Origin: Achromobacter veterisilvae
GTDB lineage: Bacteria; Pseudomonadota; Gammaproteobacteria; Burkholderiales; Burkholderiaceae_B
Length of the DNA stretch: 64,000 nt
Reading direction: 5' to 3'
Assembly (NCBI RefSeq): GCF_900496975.1
Contig: NZ_UFQC01000002.1
Location: 1-64,000 of the forward strand
The notes under the pieces are model-generated. The model ran no database searches. It saw only the letters and a list, made by a program, of their open reading frames with translations, and was not told where the DNA came from. A program made the translations under genes and the position numbers. Positions 1 to 7,625 of the stretch are shown in pieces (the stretch's first letter is position 1; each line of letters starts with the position of its first letter).

Positions 1-542
1 CCCGAGTAGCGGTATTGCTGGGCCAGGCTGAACAGGCTGCGCAGCGCGTGGGCACCTTCGTTGAGCCAGCGCTCCAACGTCGAGCGATCGATCAGCGCGG
101 TGTGGTGGGCGAGGATCAGCTTGCGGGCGATGTCGTCGTAGTCGGCCAGCAGATAGACGGCGGCAAAGCCGAGCTGCGCGTTCACGAACAAGGGGAGCTT
201 CACCGGCTGCACGTTGAGGTTCTCACCCAGGCTCAACGCCGCAGGCACGCCGGCCAGTGCCTGGTCAACCTGCTCGCGCAGCGATTGCAACGTGGTCCTG
301 GTCTGGTCGAGCTTTTCCTCGATGCGCAACATCCACCAGTCGCTGTACGGGTCGTCCTGCTCCGAGCCGCGCTTCATCTTGTTCATCACGGCGATGTAGC
401 CGTTCAGGCCGACGATGCCGGGTCGCCCCTCGGCGGCGGCGCGGCCATGCCAGATGCGCGAGGCGTGGTGGGTGTGAAGCGTCAGCGACATCGCGCTGCG
501 CAAAGAGCCGAGATTGAGTTGCAGAGGTTCGTTGGTTGCCAT
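1..542 (-). CDS. ICE protein, TIGR03761-like (PFL_4669 type), 3' part beyond window
   Basis: The reading frame opens at an ATG at 542 and stays open for 180 codons to the window edge, so the C-terminus is missing. It starts MATNEPLQLNLGSLRSAMSL and contains HTHHASRIWHGRAAAEGRPG and a tryptophan pair in YSDWWMLRIEEKL. This pattern and its place after ParB, DUF2857 and STY4528-like genes match the TIGR03761 family of PFGI-1/ICEclc-type elements. The biochemical role is unknown; the gene sits in the maintenance/replication end of such ICEs. The ATG is about 330 bp from the next gene upstream, so it probably has its own promoter in that gap, where two palindromes lie. The family name is from recognition, not a search. 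Confidence 0.8.
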   Translation of the reverse strand, partial: MATNEPLQLNLGSLRSAMSLTLHTHHASRIWHGRAAAEGRPGIVGLNGYIAVMNKMKRGSEQDDPYSDWWMLRIEEKLDQTRTTLQSLREQVDQALAGVPAALSLGENLNVQPVKLPLFVNAQLGFAAVYLLADYDDIARKLILAHHTALIDRSTLERWLNEGAHALRSLFSLAQQYRYS

Positions 543-873
543 GGCGTCCGCTCGCTTGGGAAAAGGAGCGGTCAGGATCGGCACGCAACGGAAGGCAGTC
601 AGTCAACAAACCGAAATGAACCGGGACCCGGTTGTCGTGGCAGCGGTGGCCTGTGACACGAGCTATCCCCAGGGGATAGCTCCATCGAAAGCCATGGAGC
701 GCTGCTCGCGCAAATGGTGCGTGCGCTCATGCAACCGACGCCATTACGGCCCCCCTGGACCGAAGTGCCATGCCGTGCCTGTCGGCGTTACAGCTTGTAG
801 TACATCTATCCCCTGGGGATAGCTCTACTGACGGCCATCGACGTCTGCTTCACGCCCTTGTCGCTCGTCGCGC
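543..873. promoter_or_regulatory. 331-bp intergenic region with two related palindromes
   Basis: No credible gene is seen between the STY4528-like gene and the TIGR03761-like gene, both on the minus strand. The gap holds two near-identical odd-centred palindromes. One is at 660-682 with arms GAGCTATCCCC / GGGGATAGCTC around a central A. The other is at 806-822 with arms CTATCCCC / GGGGATAG around a central T, so it is the same core in opposite orientation. Their centres are about 143 bp apart, near 671 and 814. They look like operator sites for a dimeric regulator of the ICE gene starting at 542; that role is inference. Confidence 0.5.
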
Positions 874-2124
874 TCAGCTACTGCGCAGAAGGTCGCGCAG
901 CCGGTCAATGTGCTGCCGGGCCACCTCGGGTGGAACCACATTGCGCGGTGGTTCAGGCGGTGCATCTCGTGCAGGGGCAGGTGGCGGTGCTGACCCGGCT
1001 TGCTTGGCCCAGGCGTTGAACTCGCCACGGATGGCGCGCTGGATGATGCCGAACAGGTAGCCTGCCGGGTTGCGGATGGTGCTGCCGCGACAGCGATCCG
1101 CCCATTCGTCCAGCACGGCCTGGCGTAGCGGAGCATCGACCTGCTGCAATGCCACGATGGCGGCGGCCTGCTGCTCTTCCTTCAAGCCGAGAAAGCGATC
1201 AGGCAGGCGAACTCCTGGCATCGCACGCGCCTGCCCACGCTCACGCGCGGTAGTACGTACTTCATTCATACGACTACTACGTACAGTACGGTCCTGCTTC
1301 GGATTCCGAAGAGCGCCGTCTGACGCGGGTTTCGGCCCTGCTTCGGAATCCGAAGAGGGGTCATCAGAATTCCGAAGAAGGCTCGGCGCCCCTTCTTCGG
1401 AATCGTGAACCCTATCCTTCTGTGGATAACTCTCCTGCGACCCAATGCCCTGGCTCGCGAGGCGTTCGGCAAGGACCTGCAGCCGCGAGGGCAACGTGCG
1501 GCCAGACAACAACGGGTCTTCGGCGATTTCCTTGAGGGTGTGCAAGCCCACGACCTGGACGGCCTTGGCCGAATGGCCCAGGGCTTGGCTGACGAGCTCC
1601 AAGTAGTCCGGGTCGAGCTGCATCGCCTCGAAAGGCGTCAGGGGCTCATCGTGCAGGACGTAGAGGTTGCCGAGGATGCGCCCGGTCTTGGGGTCACGCC
1701 TGCGGCGCACGAGACTCAACCAGCGAGTCAGGCGCAACAGCGTCAGCGCCCGTGCCACGGTCTCGTGAGAGGCCTGTCCGGCGCAGGGCATTGACGCGAG
1801 CCACGGGCGAAGTTGCTCATACGTCGGAAACGCCGTGACCCCATCCTCGTTGAGCATCATCCGAAAGACTTGCCAGGCATTGCGTTCCAGCGGCGTCAGG
1901 CGTCGGTCCAGGAACAGCCGTCGCGGCACGCTCTCGTGCCGATTGCCGCTGAACAGAAAACCGTCGCCGGTTGCGGAGACAGGAGATGTTGCGGATGCGG
2001 GAGCTGGCGCGGACGCGGGCGGGCGAGGTTTCGGTGCAAGGTCTTTCAGCGCGCTGTCGAACAGATCAGCGAGGGCGACCGGGCCTTGGCGTGGTGCTCG
2101 TGGTGCAGCGTCGTCCACGGCCAT
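874..2124 (-). CDS. STY4528-family ICE protein
   Basis: A 416-residue protein. The N-terminus is Ala/Pro-rich (about 1-75). It is followed by a conserved block with LFLDRRLTPLERNAWQVFRM and a winged-helix-like stretch (about 90-180). A low-complexity middle (about 230-300) follows, then a C-terminal helical region containing NPAGYLFGIIQRAIRGEFNAWA. This matches the STY4528 family ('pathogenicity relay protein') always found beside DUF2857 and ParB in PFGI-1-type ICEs. The N-terminal part recalls replication-initiator-like DNA-binding modules, but no activity is established. The stop lies 250 codons after the last conserved block; the next gene upstream ends 3 bp before this start, so the two are coupled. 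The low-complexity middle contains repeated CTTCGGA palindromes in the DNA. Confidence 0.75.
   Translation of the reverse strand: MAVDDAAPRAPRQGPVALADLFDSALKDLAPKPRPPASAPAPASATSPVSATGDGFLFSGNRHESVPRRLFLDRRLTPLERNAWQVFRMMLNEDGVTAFPTYEQLRPWLASMPCAGQASHETVARALTLLRLTRWLSLVRRRRDPKTGRILGNLYVLHDEPLTPFEAMQLDPDYLELVSQALGHSAKAVQVVGLHTLKEIAEDPLLSGRTLPSRLQVLAERLASQGIGSQESYPQKDRVHDSEEGAPSLLRNSDDPSSDSEAGPKPASDGALRNPKQDRTVRSSRMNEVRTTARERGQARAMPGVRLPDRFLGLKEEQQAAAIVALQQVDAPLRQAVLDEWADRCRGSTIRNPAGYLFGIIQRAIRGEFNAWAKQAGSAPPPAPARDAPPEPPRNVVPPEVARQHIDRLRDLLRSS
1297..1403. repeat. Cluster of CTTCGGAATCCGAAG-type palindromes inside the STY4528-like gene
   Basis: Two perfect odd-centred palindromes, CTTCGGATTCCGAAG (1297-1311) and CTTCGGAATCCGAAG (1341-1355), are each other's reverse complement and start 44 bp apart. 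Two half-sites follow, ATTCCGAAG (1369-1377) and CTTCGGAAT (1395-1403), forming a further inverted pair. They sit in the low-complexity, poorly conserved linker of the protein, so the DNA motif rather than the peptide may be under selection. Confidence 0.6.
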
Positions 2125-2127
2125 GAC

Positions 2128-2688
2128 TCAACCCAATCCCTGATCGATCCAGTTCTTGATCGCAGCCCAGACCACCGACAGCGGCAGTTCCATGCCTTCG
2201 GCGAGGTCCATTGCCGCATCAAGAACCGAGGTCTCATCCTCCAGCTCGACATTCCTGCTGCTGGTCACGGCCTTCCAGCGTCGCCACAGCTCGGTGTCCT
2301 GCTCCTCGTCCAGAACCGGATGGCGCCCCTTGCGTTTGGGCAGGCCGAGAACTTCACGCCGTAGCGCGACTTCCTGGTGCGTCAGCCCATAAAAACGGCT
2401 CGCCATTTCCGTACTGGCCCCCAGGCGCAACATGCGATCGACGGTGGCGATCTCCTTCTCCACGTCCTGCGCCTGTTTGAGCAATCGCCGGAGCACTTCC
2501 CGGTTCACCGAGACAGAGCACCACGAGACGCTGGCATTGGCCAGTACGCTGATCAGCGCCGGATGCTTGAGCGCATCCAATTCTTCCTCACCGAATCCCA
2601 TCGCCTTGCAGCGGCGCAGTTGCCCGTTGCGCAGATCGTAGAGCGCCTGCGCGATGACGGCCTGGTTGAGTGGGTTAGGTGCGGACAT
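2128..2688 (-). CDS. DUF2857-family ICE protein
   Basis: A 186-residue protein starting MSAPNPLNQAVIAQALYDLRNGQLRRCKAMGF. It has a helical N-terminal part (QAVIAQALYDLRNGQLRRC), a basic LGLPKRKGRHP stretch in the middle, and ends in an acidic/hydrophobic helix with VWAAIKNWIDQGLG. This is the usual DUF2857 layout of proteins encoded directly downstream of parB in ICEclc/PFGI-1 relatives. The GASTEMASRFYGLTHQEVALRREVLGL segment looks like a helix-turn-helix, so DNA binding is plausible but unproven. It lies 15 bp after parB and 3 bp before the STY4528-like gene, so the block reads as one minus-strand operon from parA onward. Confidence 0.78.
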   Translation of the reverse strand: MSAPNPLNQAVIAQALYDLRNGQLRRCKAMGFGEEELDALKHPALISVLANASVSWCSVSVNREVLRRLLKQAQDVEKEIATVDRMLRLGASTEMASRFYGLTHQEVALRREVLGLPKRKGRHPVLDEEQDTELWRRWKAVTSSRNVELEDETSVLDAAMDLAEGMELPLSVVWAAIKNWIDQGLG

Positions 2689-2703
2689 GCGGGCCTCCCT
2701 CGC

Positions 2704-4368
2704 TCAGGTCCCAGGACCGAGAGCGCCGGCTTCCAGATCCAGCAGGCGCCGGGCCAGCCGCAGCAGACGAAACAGCTTGACCAGCGCGGTGTCGCTCAAT
2801 CGCCGGGCCCCGTCGGCATGACGTTGGCCTTGGCCGTGCAACAGCGCTGGCAGGTCGGTGACGAAGTGCCCGCCGTCCAAGCCCACGTCGGCCGACTGCT
2901 GACCGGCCAGGGAAACCAGCAGCGCGAGCACGGCACGTGCGAGCGGCGACGAAACCTGGGTCGGGGCACGACACGCGAACCCGATGCCATCTGAACGATC
3001 CTCGACACACGCGTCCAGGTCGACCTCGCCCGCGATCTCGCGCGCGAACTGCGCGATGTGGACGCGCAGGCGGCCGGGTGCGTCGAGACCTGGGTCGATA
3101 TGCCAGATGTCCGAGATGGGATAGAGGCCACCGGCCTGCACGGGAATCGACTGCAGCACGTTGGCCGAGAAGTCGGGCGGAAGCGCATCGCCCAACTGGT
3201 CGGCGACCATGCGCTGGATGGACTGGAGCCGCTGCGTCGTGGGTGCCGGAGAGACGATGTGCTCGTCAAGTAGATCGCCAGCCGCTGCCGCAGGGGTGGC
3301 TGCGGATGCCTCACGCGGGGCCGCATCGTCCTGGGGCCTTGTCGGCGCGGCGGCAGAGTGGCCTGCAGAATGTGCTGCTGTGGCGGGGGACGGTGCCGGT
3401 TCAATCGGCGGCCGTGCGATGGCCCCAGGCTCAGGCAATGCCGGCGGCGCCGATGGCGGGGTTGGGTCGCTGACCAGGGCGCGGTGGCGGCTCTCGGATT
3501 CGGTCAGGTCCAGGGCAAGCACGTCGTAGTCGATGCCCAGCAGCTCGGACATCTGACCGATCAACTCGTCCTGCACACGCTGCGGCGAGAACTCGTCGGC
3601 CTGGGTATCGAACTGCGACAGCACTTCTTGGAAGAAACTGTCGAAGTCGAGCGGCAGGGAGCGGCCCTTGGCATAGTGCTCCCACGTGCGCTCACTGGCC
3701 TTGCGCATGACCGACAGCCGCTCGACCTGGTGGCGACCGAGGCCACCATACAGCACGGTCGGGATCGCAGGCAGCAGGTAGCGCACCGCATCGGCCATGC
3801 GGCTGATGTGTGACTGCTGCACGGGGAAGCCGTCGGCGCCCAAGCGACGGGCCAGCTCGGACTGGCTCAAGGTCGTGCTGCTTTCCGCTTCATAGAACTC
3901 GCGCGCCTTCTCGACGCCGAGGGCGCGCTCGATGAACGTCAAGCCGCCACGCAGTTCGTTCTCGGCGAGGTGCCCGGTCAGCGCGACGATCTCCCCGCGC
4001 GCAGGCCACGGCCGGAACAGGCACGATATGCGGAAGAAGCGCTCGTCCTTCGTTTCTGTCCAGAGTTCGCGCAGGATCGCCAGCCTGGTGTTGCCGCCGT
4101 TGCGGATGATGTAGTGCGCCTCGCCAGGACGGCGTGTGATGGCTGGCGCCGCATCCAGGCCGCGCTCGCGGATGGAGGCCTTGATTTCATCGTAGGCCGA
4201 GTTGCGCTTTTTGCGGGGATCGTGGTCGTAGGGCCGCAACTGGTCCAGCGTCACGACCATCGGCGTGTCGGCGATGGGGTCACTCAAAGCCGTGGCCGAT
4301 GGCCCACTGCGCTCGAACCCGGCGGCAAGCAGCTTGCCGGCCATGTCCTGGGAGGTCATCTCAGCCAT
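2704..4368 (-). CDS. parB: ParB-family partition protein (ICE_PFGI_1_parB type)
   Basis: A 554-residue ParB-like protein counted from the ATG at 4368. A longer frame to 4524 exists, but its extra residues overlap the upstream gene and have a different composition. The chosen ATG overlaps the upstream stop in the usual ATGGCTGA arrangement. The N-terminal ParB/Srx nuclease-like domain (about 35-190) includes LDQLRPYDHDPRKKRNSAYD and IRNGGNTRLAILRELW. A central HTH (TTLSQSELARRLGADGFPVQQSHISRM) follows, then a long Ala/Pro-rich linker and a C-terminal domain. It is much longer than chromosomal ParB (about 290 residues), as in ICE ParB proteins (TIGR03764). With ParA it should promote stability of the excised element. 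Confidence 0.85.
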   Translation of the reverse strand: MAEMTSQDMAGKLLAAGFERSGPSATALSDPIADTPMVVTLDQLRPYDHDPRKKRNSAYDEIKASIRERGLDAAPAITRRPGEAHYIIRNGGNTRLAILRELWTETKDERFFRISCLFRPWPARGEIVALTGHLAENELRGGLTFIERALGVEKAREFYEAESSTTLSQSELARRLGADGFPVQQSHISRMADAVRYLLPAIPTVLYGGLGRHQVERLSVMRKASERTWEHYAKGRSLPLDFDSFFQEVLSQFDTQADEFSPQRVQDELIGQMSELLGIDYDVLALDLTESESRHRALVSDPTPPSAPPALPEPGAIARPPIEPAPSPATAAHSAGHSAAAPTRPQDDAAPREASAATPAAAAGDLLDEHIVSPAPTTQRLQSIQRMVADQLGDALPPDFSANVLQSIPVQAGGLYPISDIWHIDPGLDAPGRLRVHIAQFAREIAGEVDLDACVEDRSDGIGFACRAPTQVSSPLARAVLALLVSLAGQQSADVGLDGGHFVTDLPALLHGQGQRHADGARRLSDTALVKLFRLLRLARRLLDLEAGALGPGT

Positions 4369-4621
4369 GGCCGCATCCCTCGGCGTTGGCGGGCCGGGCC
4401 ATGCGGGCCTCGCGCTCGGCTCGGCGGATCTGCGCACGGGCATTGAGGTCTGCCCGGTAATCGCTCGCTGTCGAGCTGGTGTAGATGGCGGCGCAGCCGG
4501 TCTTGGTGAATTTGAGGTGTCCACCCCGAGTACGTTTGACGTGCCAGCCTTCGCTCACCGCAAACTCGATCAGGGCGCGCAGTCGCTTGTGGCCACGGGA
4601 CAGTTCATGTGCGCTCGCCAC
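4361..4621 (-). CDS. Small HicA-like protein between parA and parB
   Basis: An 86-residue protein read from a GTG at 4621, overlapping the 3' end of parA (stop 4605-4607). The frame continues upstream inside parA, but that part is only parA antiphase sequence. The segment HKRLRALIEFAVSEGWHVKRTRGGHLKFTKTG has the dsRBD-like pattern of HicA/YcfA proteins, where GWxVxRxRGGHxxF surrounds the active histidine. A basic tail (RAQIRRAEREARMARP) follows. No HicB partner is adjacent. The gene overlaps parA by 17 bp and parB by 8 bp, so it is fully embedded in the partition operon. Whether it cleaves RNA or is a recruited structural protein is unknown. Confidence 0.65.
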   Translation of the reverse strand: MASAHELSRGHKRLRALIEFAVSEGWHVKRTRGGHLKFTKTGCAAIYTSSTASDYRADLNARAQIRRAEREARMARPANAEGCGHG

Positions 4622-5480
4622 GGGACCTCCCGGTTTCAATAGAACGTGGAGGACGGCCGGACACGCGGGCGAATCTGTCTTGCCACTGCGGGAACAGTTC
4701 GCCGGCGAGCGTGCGCATGGTGTCGAGCGCAGCGGGCGCAACTCTGCCTGGTGGCTGTCGATACTCGACGCGATGCACCGGCATGCCGCGGGTTGCAGCG
4801 CGCGGATAGGCTTCGATGGCCGGCACGTCGGTGCCCAGCACGCGGATGCCCGTGTGATCCTGAAATAGGTCGTGCAGCGCCTGCTGGATCATGCGTGCGT
4901 TGGCGGACACGGGGTGGACACGATTGATGAGTAGGTGCAGCGGTGGCGGTTCGATGCCAAGGTGCCGATACGGCGCGATGTCCTCCAGCAACTGCATGGT
5001 GCCGCGCCGCAGTTCGCGGGCCGCAAGGATTTCCGGGGTCACGGGTGACAGCGCCAGGCCGGAGGCGAGCACCGCCATCTCCAACAGCACCGAGCGCGCG
5101 CCTTGGGTGTCGATTAGCACCAGGTCATAGAGCGGCGCCAGCGCCGGCAGCAGGTGGCGCAACCGCAGGCGCCCGTCTGGCGCGTGCAGCAGCAAGGTGT
5201 TCAGTTCACCCCGGTGGTCGTTCGAGAGCACCAGGTCCAGGCCCGCGATGATGGTGCGGGACACGAGCTGGTCGAGACCGCGCTCGTTGAACGCCAGCAG
5301 CTCATAGATGCCGCCGGGCGCGCGGTGAGCCAGATCGTAGTAGGAGGACAAGGTGGGCTGCACGTCGAGATCGAGCAGCAGCACGCGCAGCCCCGCGTCC
5401 GCGGCGAGCCCGCCGAGGTTGGCGGCCGTGGTCGTCTTGCCGACGCCACCTTTCGTTGAAATGATGGATACGACCTGCAT
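4605..5480 (-). CDS. parA: ParA-family ATPase of the ICE
   Basis: A 291-residue ParA/MinD-type ATPase. The deviant Walker A box STKGGVGKTTTAANLGG lies at residues 8-24, Walker A' LLLDLDVQPTLSS near 35-47, and Walker B-like DLVLIDTQGA near 118-127. There is no N-terminal HTH extension, so it resembles the short ICE ParA class. With ParB downstream it forms the partition system that keeps ICEclc-type elements from being lost while excised. Start MQVVSIISTKGG is the only ATG giving an intact Walker A. It lies 42 bp downstream of alpA, presumably in the same transcript. ParA of the related ICEclc is known to sit at this right-end position. Confidence 0.9.
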   Translation of the reverse strand: MQVVSIISTKGGVGKTTTAANLGGLAADAGLRVLLLDLDVQPTLSSYYDLAHRAPGGIYELLAFNERGLDQLVSRTIIAGLDLVLSNDHRGELNTLLLHAPDGRLRLRHLLPALAPLYDLVLIDTQGARSVLLEMAVLASGLALSPVTPEILAARELRRGTMQLLEDIAPYRHLGIEPPPLHLLINRVHPVSANARMIQQALHDLFQDHTGIRVLGTDVPAIEAYPRAATRGMPVHRVEYRQPPGRVAPAALDTMRTLAGELFPQWQDRFARVSGRPPRSIETGRSRGERT

Positions 5481-5522
5481 GGCGCTCTCCGTTTGGCGAT
5501 GGGAAGTCCGAGGGGGAGCGAG

Positions 5523-5744
5523 TCAGGTGCGGTTGTTAAGGCGTTCGGCGATCCACTGATCGATCTCGACCGAATCCCAGCCCACCGCGCGCACGCCAAG
5601 GCGCAACGCCTGTGGAAACTGGCGCTTCTTCATCAGGTTGTAGATGTGGGCGCGTTTGAAGCCGGACTTCGCTTCAACTTCATCGAGCCGCAGGATGCGG
5701 CGCTCGTGCGGTGGCAGTACAGGTACTTGCGACATGGCGGTCAC
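5523..5744 (-). CDS. alpA: AlpA-family transcriptional regulator
   Basis: A 73-residue MerR-like/AlpA excisionase-fold protein. RILRLDEVEAKSGFKRAHIYNLMKKRQFPQALRLG is the helix-turn-helix and recognition part, and VGWDSVEIDQWIAERL the typical C-terminal AlpA end. A second in-frame ATG (codon 4, MSQVPVLPP) could be the true start. It is the first gene of the alpA-parA-hicA-like-parB operon and lies 845 bp or more from the element end, as in related ICEs. It probably autoregulates or controls the maintenance operon; a palindrome lies just upstream at 5809-5822. Confidence 0.88.
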   Translation of the reverse strand: MTAMSQVPVLPPHERRILRLDEVEAKSGFKRAHIYNLMKKRQFPQALRLGVRAVGWDSVEIDQWIAERLNNRT

Positions 5745-5808
5745 TCCTGAACGCTCAGTGGCGTTTGTTGGCGTGACCTCTATTCAATAGACATGGCTGC
5801 AAAAAGAC

Positions 5809-5822
5809 ATTGCAAATGCAAT
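5809..5822. promoter_or_regulatory. Near-palindrome ATTGCAAATGCAAT upstream of alpA
   Basis: Inverted 5-bp arms ATTGC/GCAAT around AAAT, 65 bp upstream of the alpA start, in the 109-bp gap between alpA and the ICE gene at 5854-6600. It is placed where an operator for the alpA operon would be expected. No matching promoter hexamers are convincing. Confidence 0.35.
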
Positions 5823-5853
5823 CTCCGAGACTGCACATACAAGATGGAAGAAT

Positions 5854-6600
5854 TCACGCGGCTGCGCTACGCACATTCTTCCTGGCGTTGGCGAACTTGC
5901 CGTTCAAGGTTCGCTCCGTGATGCCCATGGTGCCGCCATAGTGGGCGAGCAATGCGGTGACGATTGCCTCCTGCGTCTTGAAGCTGGAGTACGGCACACC
6001 CGATGGGGATTGACCCAGCATCAGCGTCAGCATGCCACCGATGATGTTCAGGTACGTGGTCTCCGCTCGATCACTGATCGCGCACTGCTTGGATGCCAAC
6101 AGCACCGCGGACTGCTTGAGCAAGGCTTCGTGTTGCGCTTGAAGTTTGCGCATCTCACGCCGGCTATGGTCCAGCGCGGCCTGCAGAGCCTGCCGTTCCA
6201 GCAGGATTGCCTGTCCTGTTTCCAGGGTGATGGAGGGATGCGCCATGCGCTCGCTGCGGCTGAACAGGAATCCGGGTCGATGCTCAGGATAGTGAGTGCG
6301 CATCCAGCGTTTCAGATCGACGTGGCGGATGGTCAGATCGGGTGAACTCACCAACTCTGGGTCATTGAGCGTGATCCCGTTCTTGCCAAAGGGCAGTTCC
6401 GAGTTGAGGATGCCGTCGTAGATGCGTTCCGAGTACAGCCGACACTCGTTCCATCGCGGGCAGTCCAATGTCTGCGGCAGGCACCGCGGTGATGCGATCG
6501 AGGCGAGGATCGACGCCTTGTACCGCAACAACCCAGCCCACCGTATGGCAGCTTCGATGGGACGATAGAACACCTTTGATAATGGTGGCTCCTTGTGCAT
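5854..6600 (-). CDS. Uncharacterised ICE right-end protein
   Basis: A 248-residue protein not assigned to a family. The N-terminal half (PIEAAIRWAGLLRYKASILASI, then CPRWNECRLYSERIYDGILNSELPFG, DLKRWMRTHYPEHRPGFLFS) looks like a folded domain with two cysteines. Residues about 115-160 (SITLETGQAILLERQALQAAL, RREMRKLQAQHEALLKQ) predict a coiled coil. The C-terminus (YLNIIGGMLTLMLGQSPSG, YGGTMGITERTLNGKFANARK) resembles a conserved tail of ICE proteins. Its position, the outermost gene before attR, is where related ICEs carry regulatory or hypothetical genes. The start at 6600 is the first ATG; a purine-rich GGAG is seen a few bases upstream. Function unknown. Confidence 0.7.
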   Translation of the reverse strand: MHKEPPLSKVFYRPIEAAIRWAGLLRYKASILASIASPRCLPQTLDCPRWNECRLYSERIYDGILNSELPFGKNGITLNDPELVSSPDLTIRHVDLKRWMRTHYPEHRPGFLFSRSERMAHPSITLETGQAILLERQALQAALDHSRREMRKLQAQHEALLKQSAVLLASKQCAISDRAETTYLNIIGGMLTLMLGQSPSGVPYSSFKTQEAIVTALLAHYGGTMGITERTLNGKFANARKNVRSAAA

Positions 6601-6674
6601 GTTTTCGTCTCCTTTCGGAAGCGCTACATCACCGGCTCCTTTCTCGCCCTGCCAAGGGCTGTTGTGTCGTTATG

Positions 6675-6742
6675 CCTGTGGCGGATGCCAGGGACGAATG
6701 CCCCGGAACGTGGGCGGACGAGATCATGGCATCCGCCACAGG
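6675..6742. repeat. 16-bp perfect inverted repeat near the ICE terminus
   Basis: Arms CCTGTGGCGGATGCCA (6675-6690) and TGGCATCCGCCACAGG (6727-6742) are exact reverse complements separated by 36 bp. It lies 75-142 bp upstream of the start codon of the outermost ICE gene. It could be an operator or a structural element acting on the mobile DNA. Confidence 0.6.
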
Positions 6743-7331
6743 TGGCCCTCTCTTGCTCAATGTGCAAGAATCGACCAGTTGCCGGCCCGTCGAGTAACAA
6801 GGAAGAAGCACGCTCGACAATGGCGCTCACGGTGCCAGCGTCATGGGGTGCGTCAGGCGTATCAAGACCGATTCGCTATGGTCTGATATCCCTACGGTTT
6901 CACAAGTCGCGCTGGGGCGCAGTCGTTGCTCAACGTCCAGAGGGACGCAGAGAAAACCGCGCGTGTGATGCTTGTTCTGGCATCCTGATATATCGACATA
7001 GCATCCAGCGATCCTGGGCTGTGGCCAGTTTGAGGCTGTTGCGCGCCGCTCCCACACGGTCGCCAGCTGACCAGGTGATGTGAACATGCGCCCCATCTTT
7101 CCTTGCTCGCCGCTTGGCCTTCATCACGAACAGCCTTGGGCTGTGGTGCGCACGGCATCAAACCAAGCGCGGTCTCAACGTTCGATGCTGATGCCATTCC
7201 TGACGCAAGGAGACCTGAGTGTCGAGCGGCGTTGCAGGGGCGGGCCTCTGGTAGCCGTGTATTCTGCGTCGGTTGTCAGGGGATGAAATGGCAGTCCTTG
7301 GACGCTGATGGAAGTTGTTGGATGAGTTTTG

Positions 7332-7360
7332 TTGCCGAGGGCGAAGAACAAGGCTATAAT
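7332..7360 (+). promoter_or_regulatory. Outward-facing promoter at the ICE end (Pcirc-like)
   Basis: TTGCCG (7332-7337), a 17-bp spacer and a perfect TATAAT (7355-7360) read towards attR, which begins 68 bp downstream. In ICEclc a constitutive promoter at the right end drives the integrase gene only when the ends are joined in the excised circle. The position and direction here fit that role. In the integrated state it would read into the chromosomal terminator at 7495-7516. Confidence 0.7.
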
Positions 7361-7428
7361 TCAGGCCTTCGCTGCTCACGGCGGCGAAGAATGTGATTGG
7401 GAAACAAGGATTTAGCGCCCTAGTGCCT

Positions 7429-7446
7429 GTCTCGTCTCCCGCTCCA
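7429..7446. mobile_element. attR site of the ICE (18-bp tRNA-Gly 3' end copy)
   Basis: GTCTCGTCTCCCGCTCCA equals the 3' end of a tRNA-Gly gene including the CCA, with no tRNA body upstream. It matches the intact tRNA-Gly at 16088-16105 in 17 of 18 positions. ICEclc-type elements recombine at just such an 18-bp tRNA-Gly end, so this marks the right boundary of the element. The left boundary, with integrase and restored tRNA, lies outside the window. Confidence 0.85.
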
Positions 7447-7494
7447 ATAAAACCTCCATGAGAGTTCACAGAGGGCCATGGAGTGCAGAAAATG

Positions 7495-7516
7495 GGAGCT
7501 TCGGCTCCTTTTTTTT
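7495..7516 (+). terminator. Rho-independent terminator just outside attR
   Basis: Stem GGAGC/GCTCC with a UUCG tetraloop followed by eight T residues. It lies 48 bp past attR on the chromosomal side, so it was probably the terminator of the tRNA-Gly transcript before the ICE inserted. It would now stop transcripts leaving the element. Confidence 0.88.
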
Positions 7517-7625
7517 GGAGCGCCCGCAGGACGTCCACGGATGTCCACGCAGCCAGTGTTTTCAAGGCCCTTCTTGAGGCCCGAATTCGCTCCGCGCTGC
7601 CGTTACCTCGCCACAGGACAACGCG

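Larger units (their letters stand above)
6601..7428. other. Gene-poor right terminus of the ICE
   Basis: 828 bp between the last ICE gene and attR. Several short open frames exist on both strands (for example 6930-7127 and 6892-7197 on the minus strand), but they overlap one another, lack recognisable domains and are not called. What can be supported is a 16-bp perfect inverted repeat (6675-6742) near the start of the ICE gene, and an outward promoter (7332-7360) close to attR. ICE termini of this class normally hold regulatory DNA rather than genes. Confidence 0.6.

Noticed and set aside
15-656. 213-codon plus-strand frame at the left edge
   Set aside because: Antisense to the TIGR03761-like gene, which has a coherent protein pattern and start at 542.
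4369-4524. Longer N-terminus of ParB from an ATG at 4524
   Set aside because: The extra 52 residues overlap the upstream small gene in another frame; the ATG at 4368 gives the usual overlap.
6892-7197. Overlapping small frames in the ICE terminus (also 6930-7127)
   Set aside because: Mutually overlapping, without ribosome sites or known motifs, so not supportable.
7158-7565. 135-codon minus-strand frame spanning attR
   Set aside because: Crosses the recombination site and the terminator and has no recognised domain.
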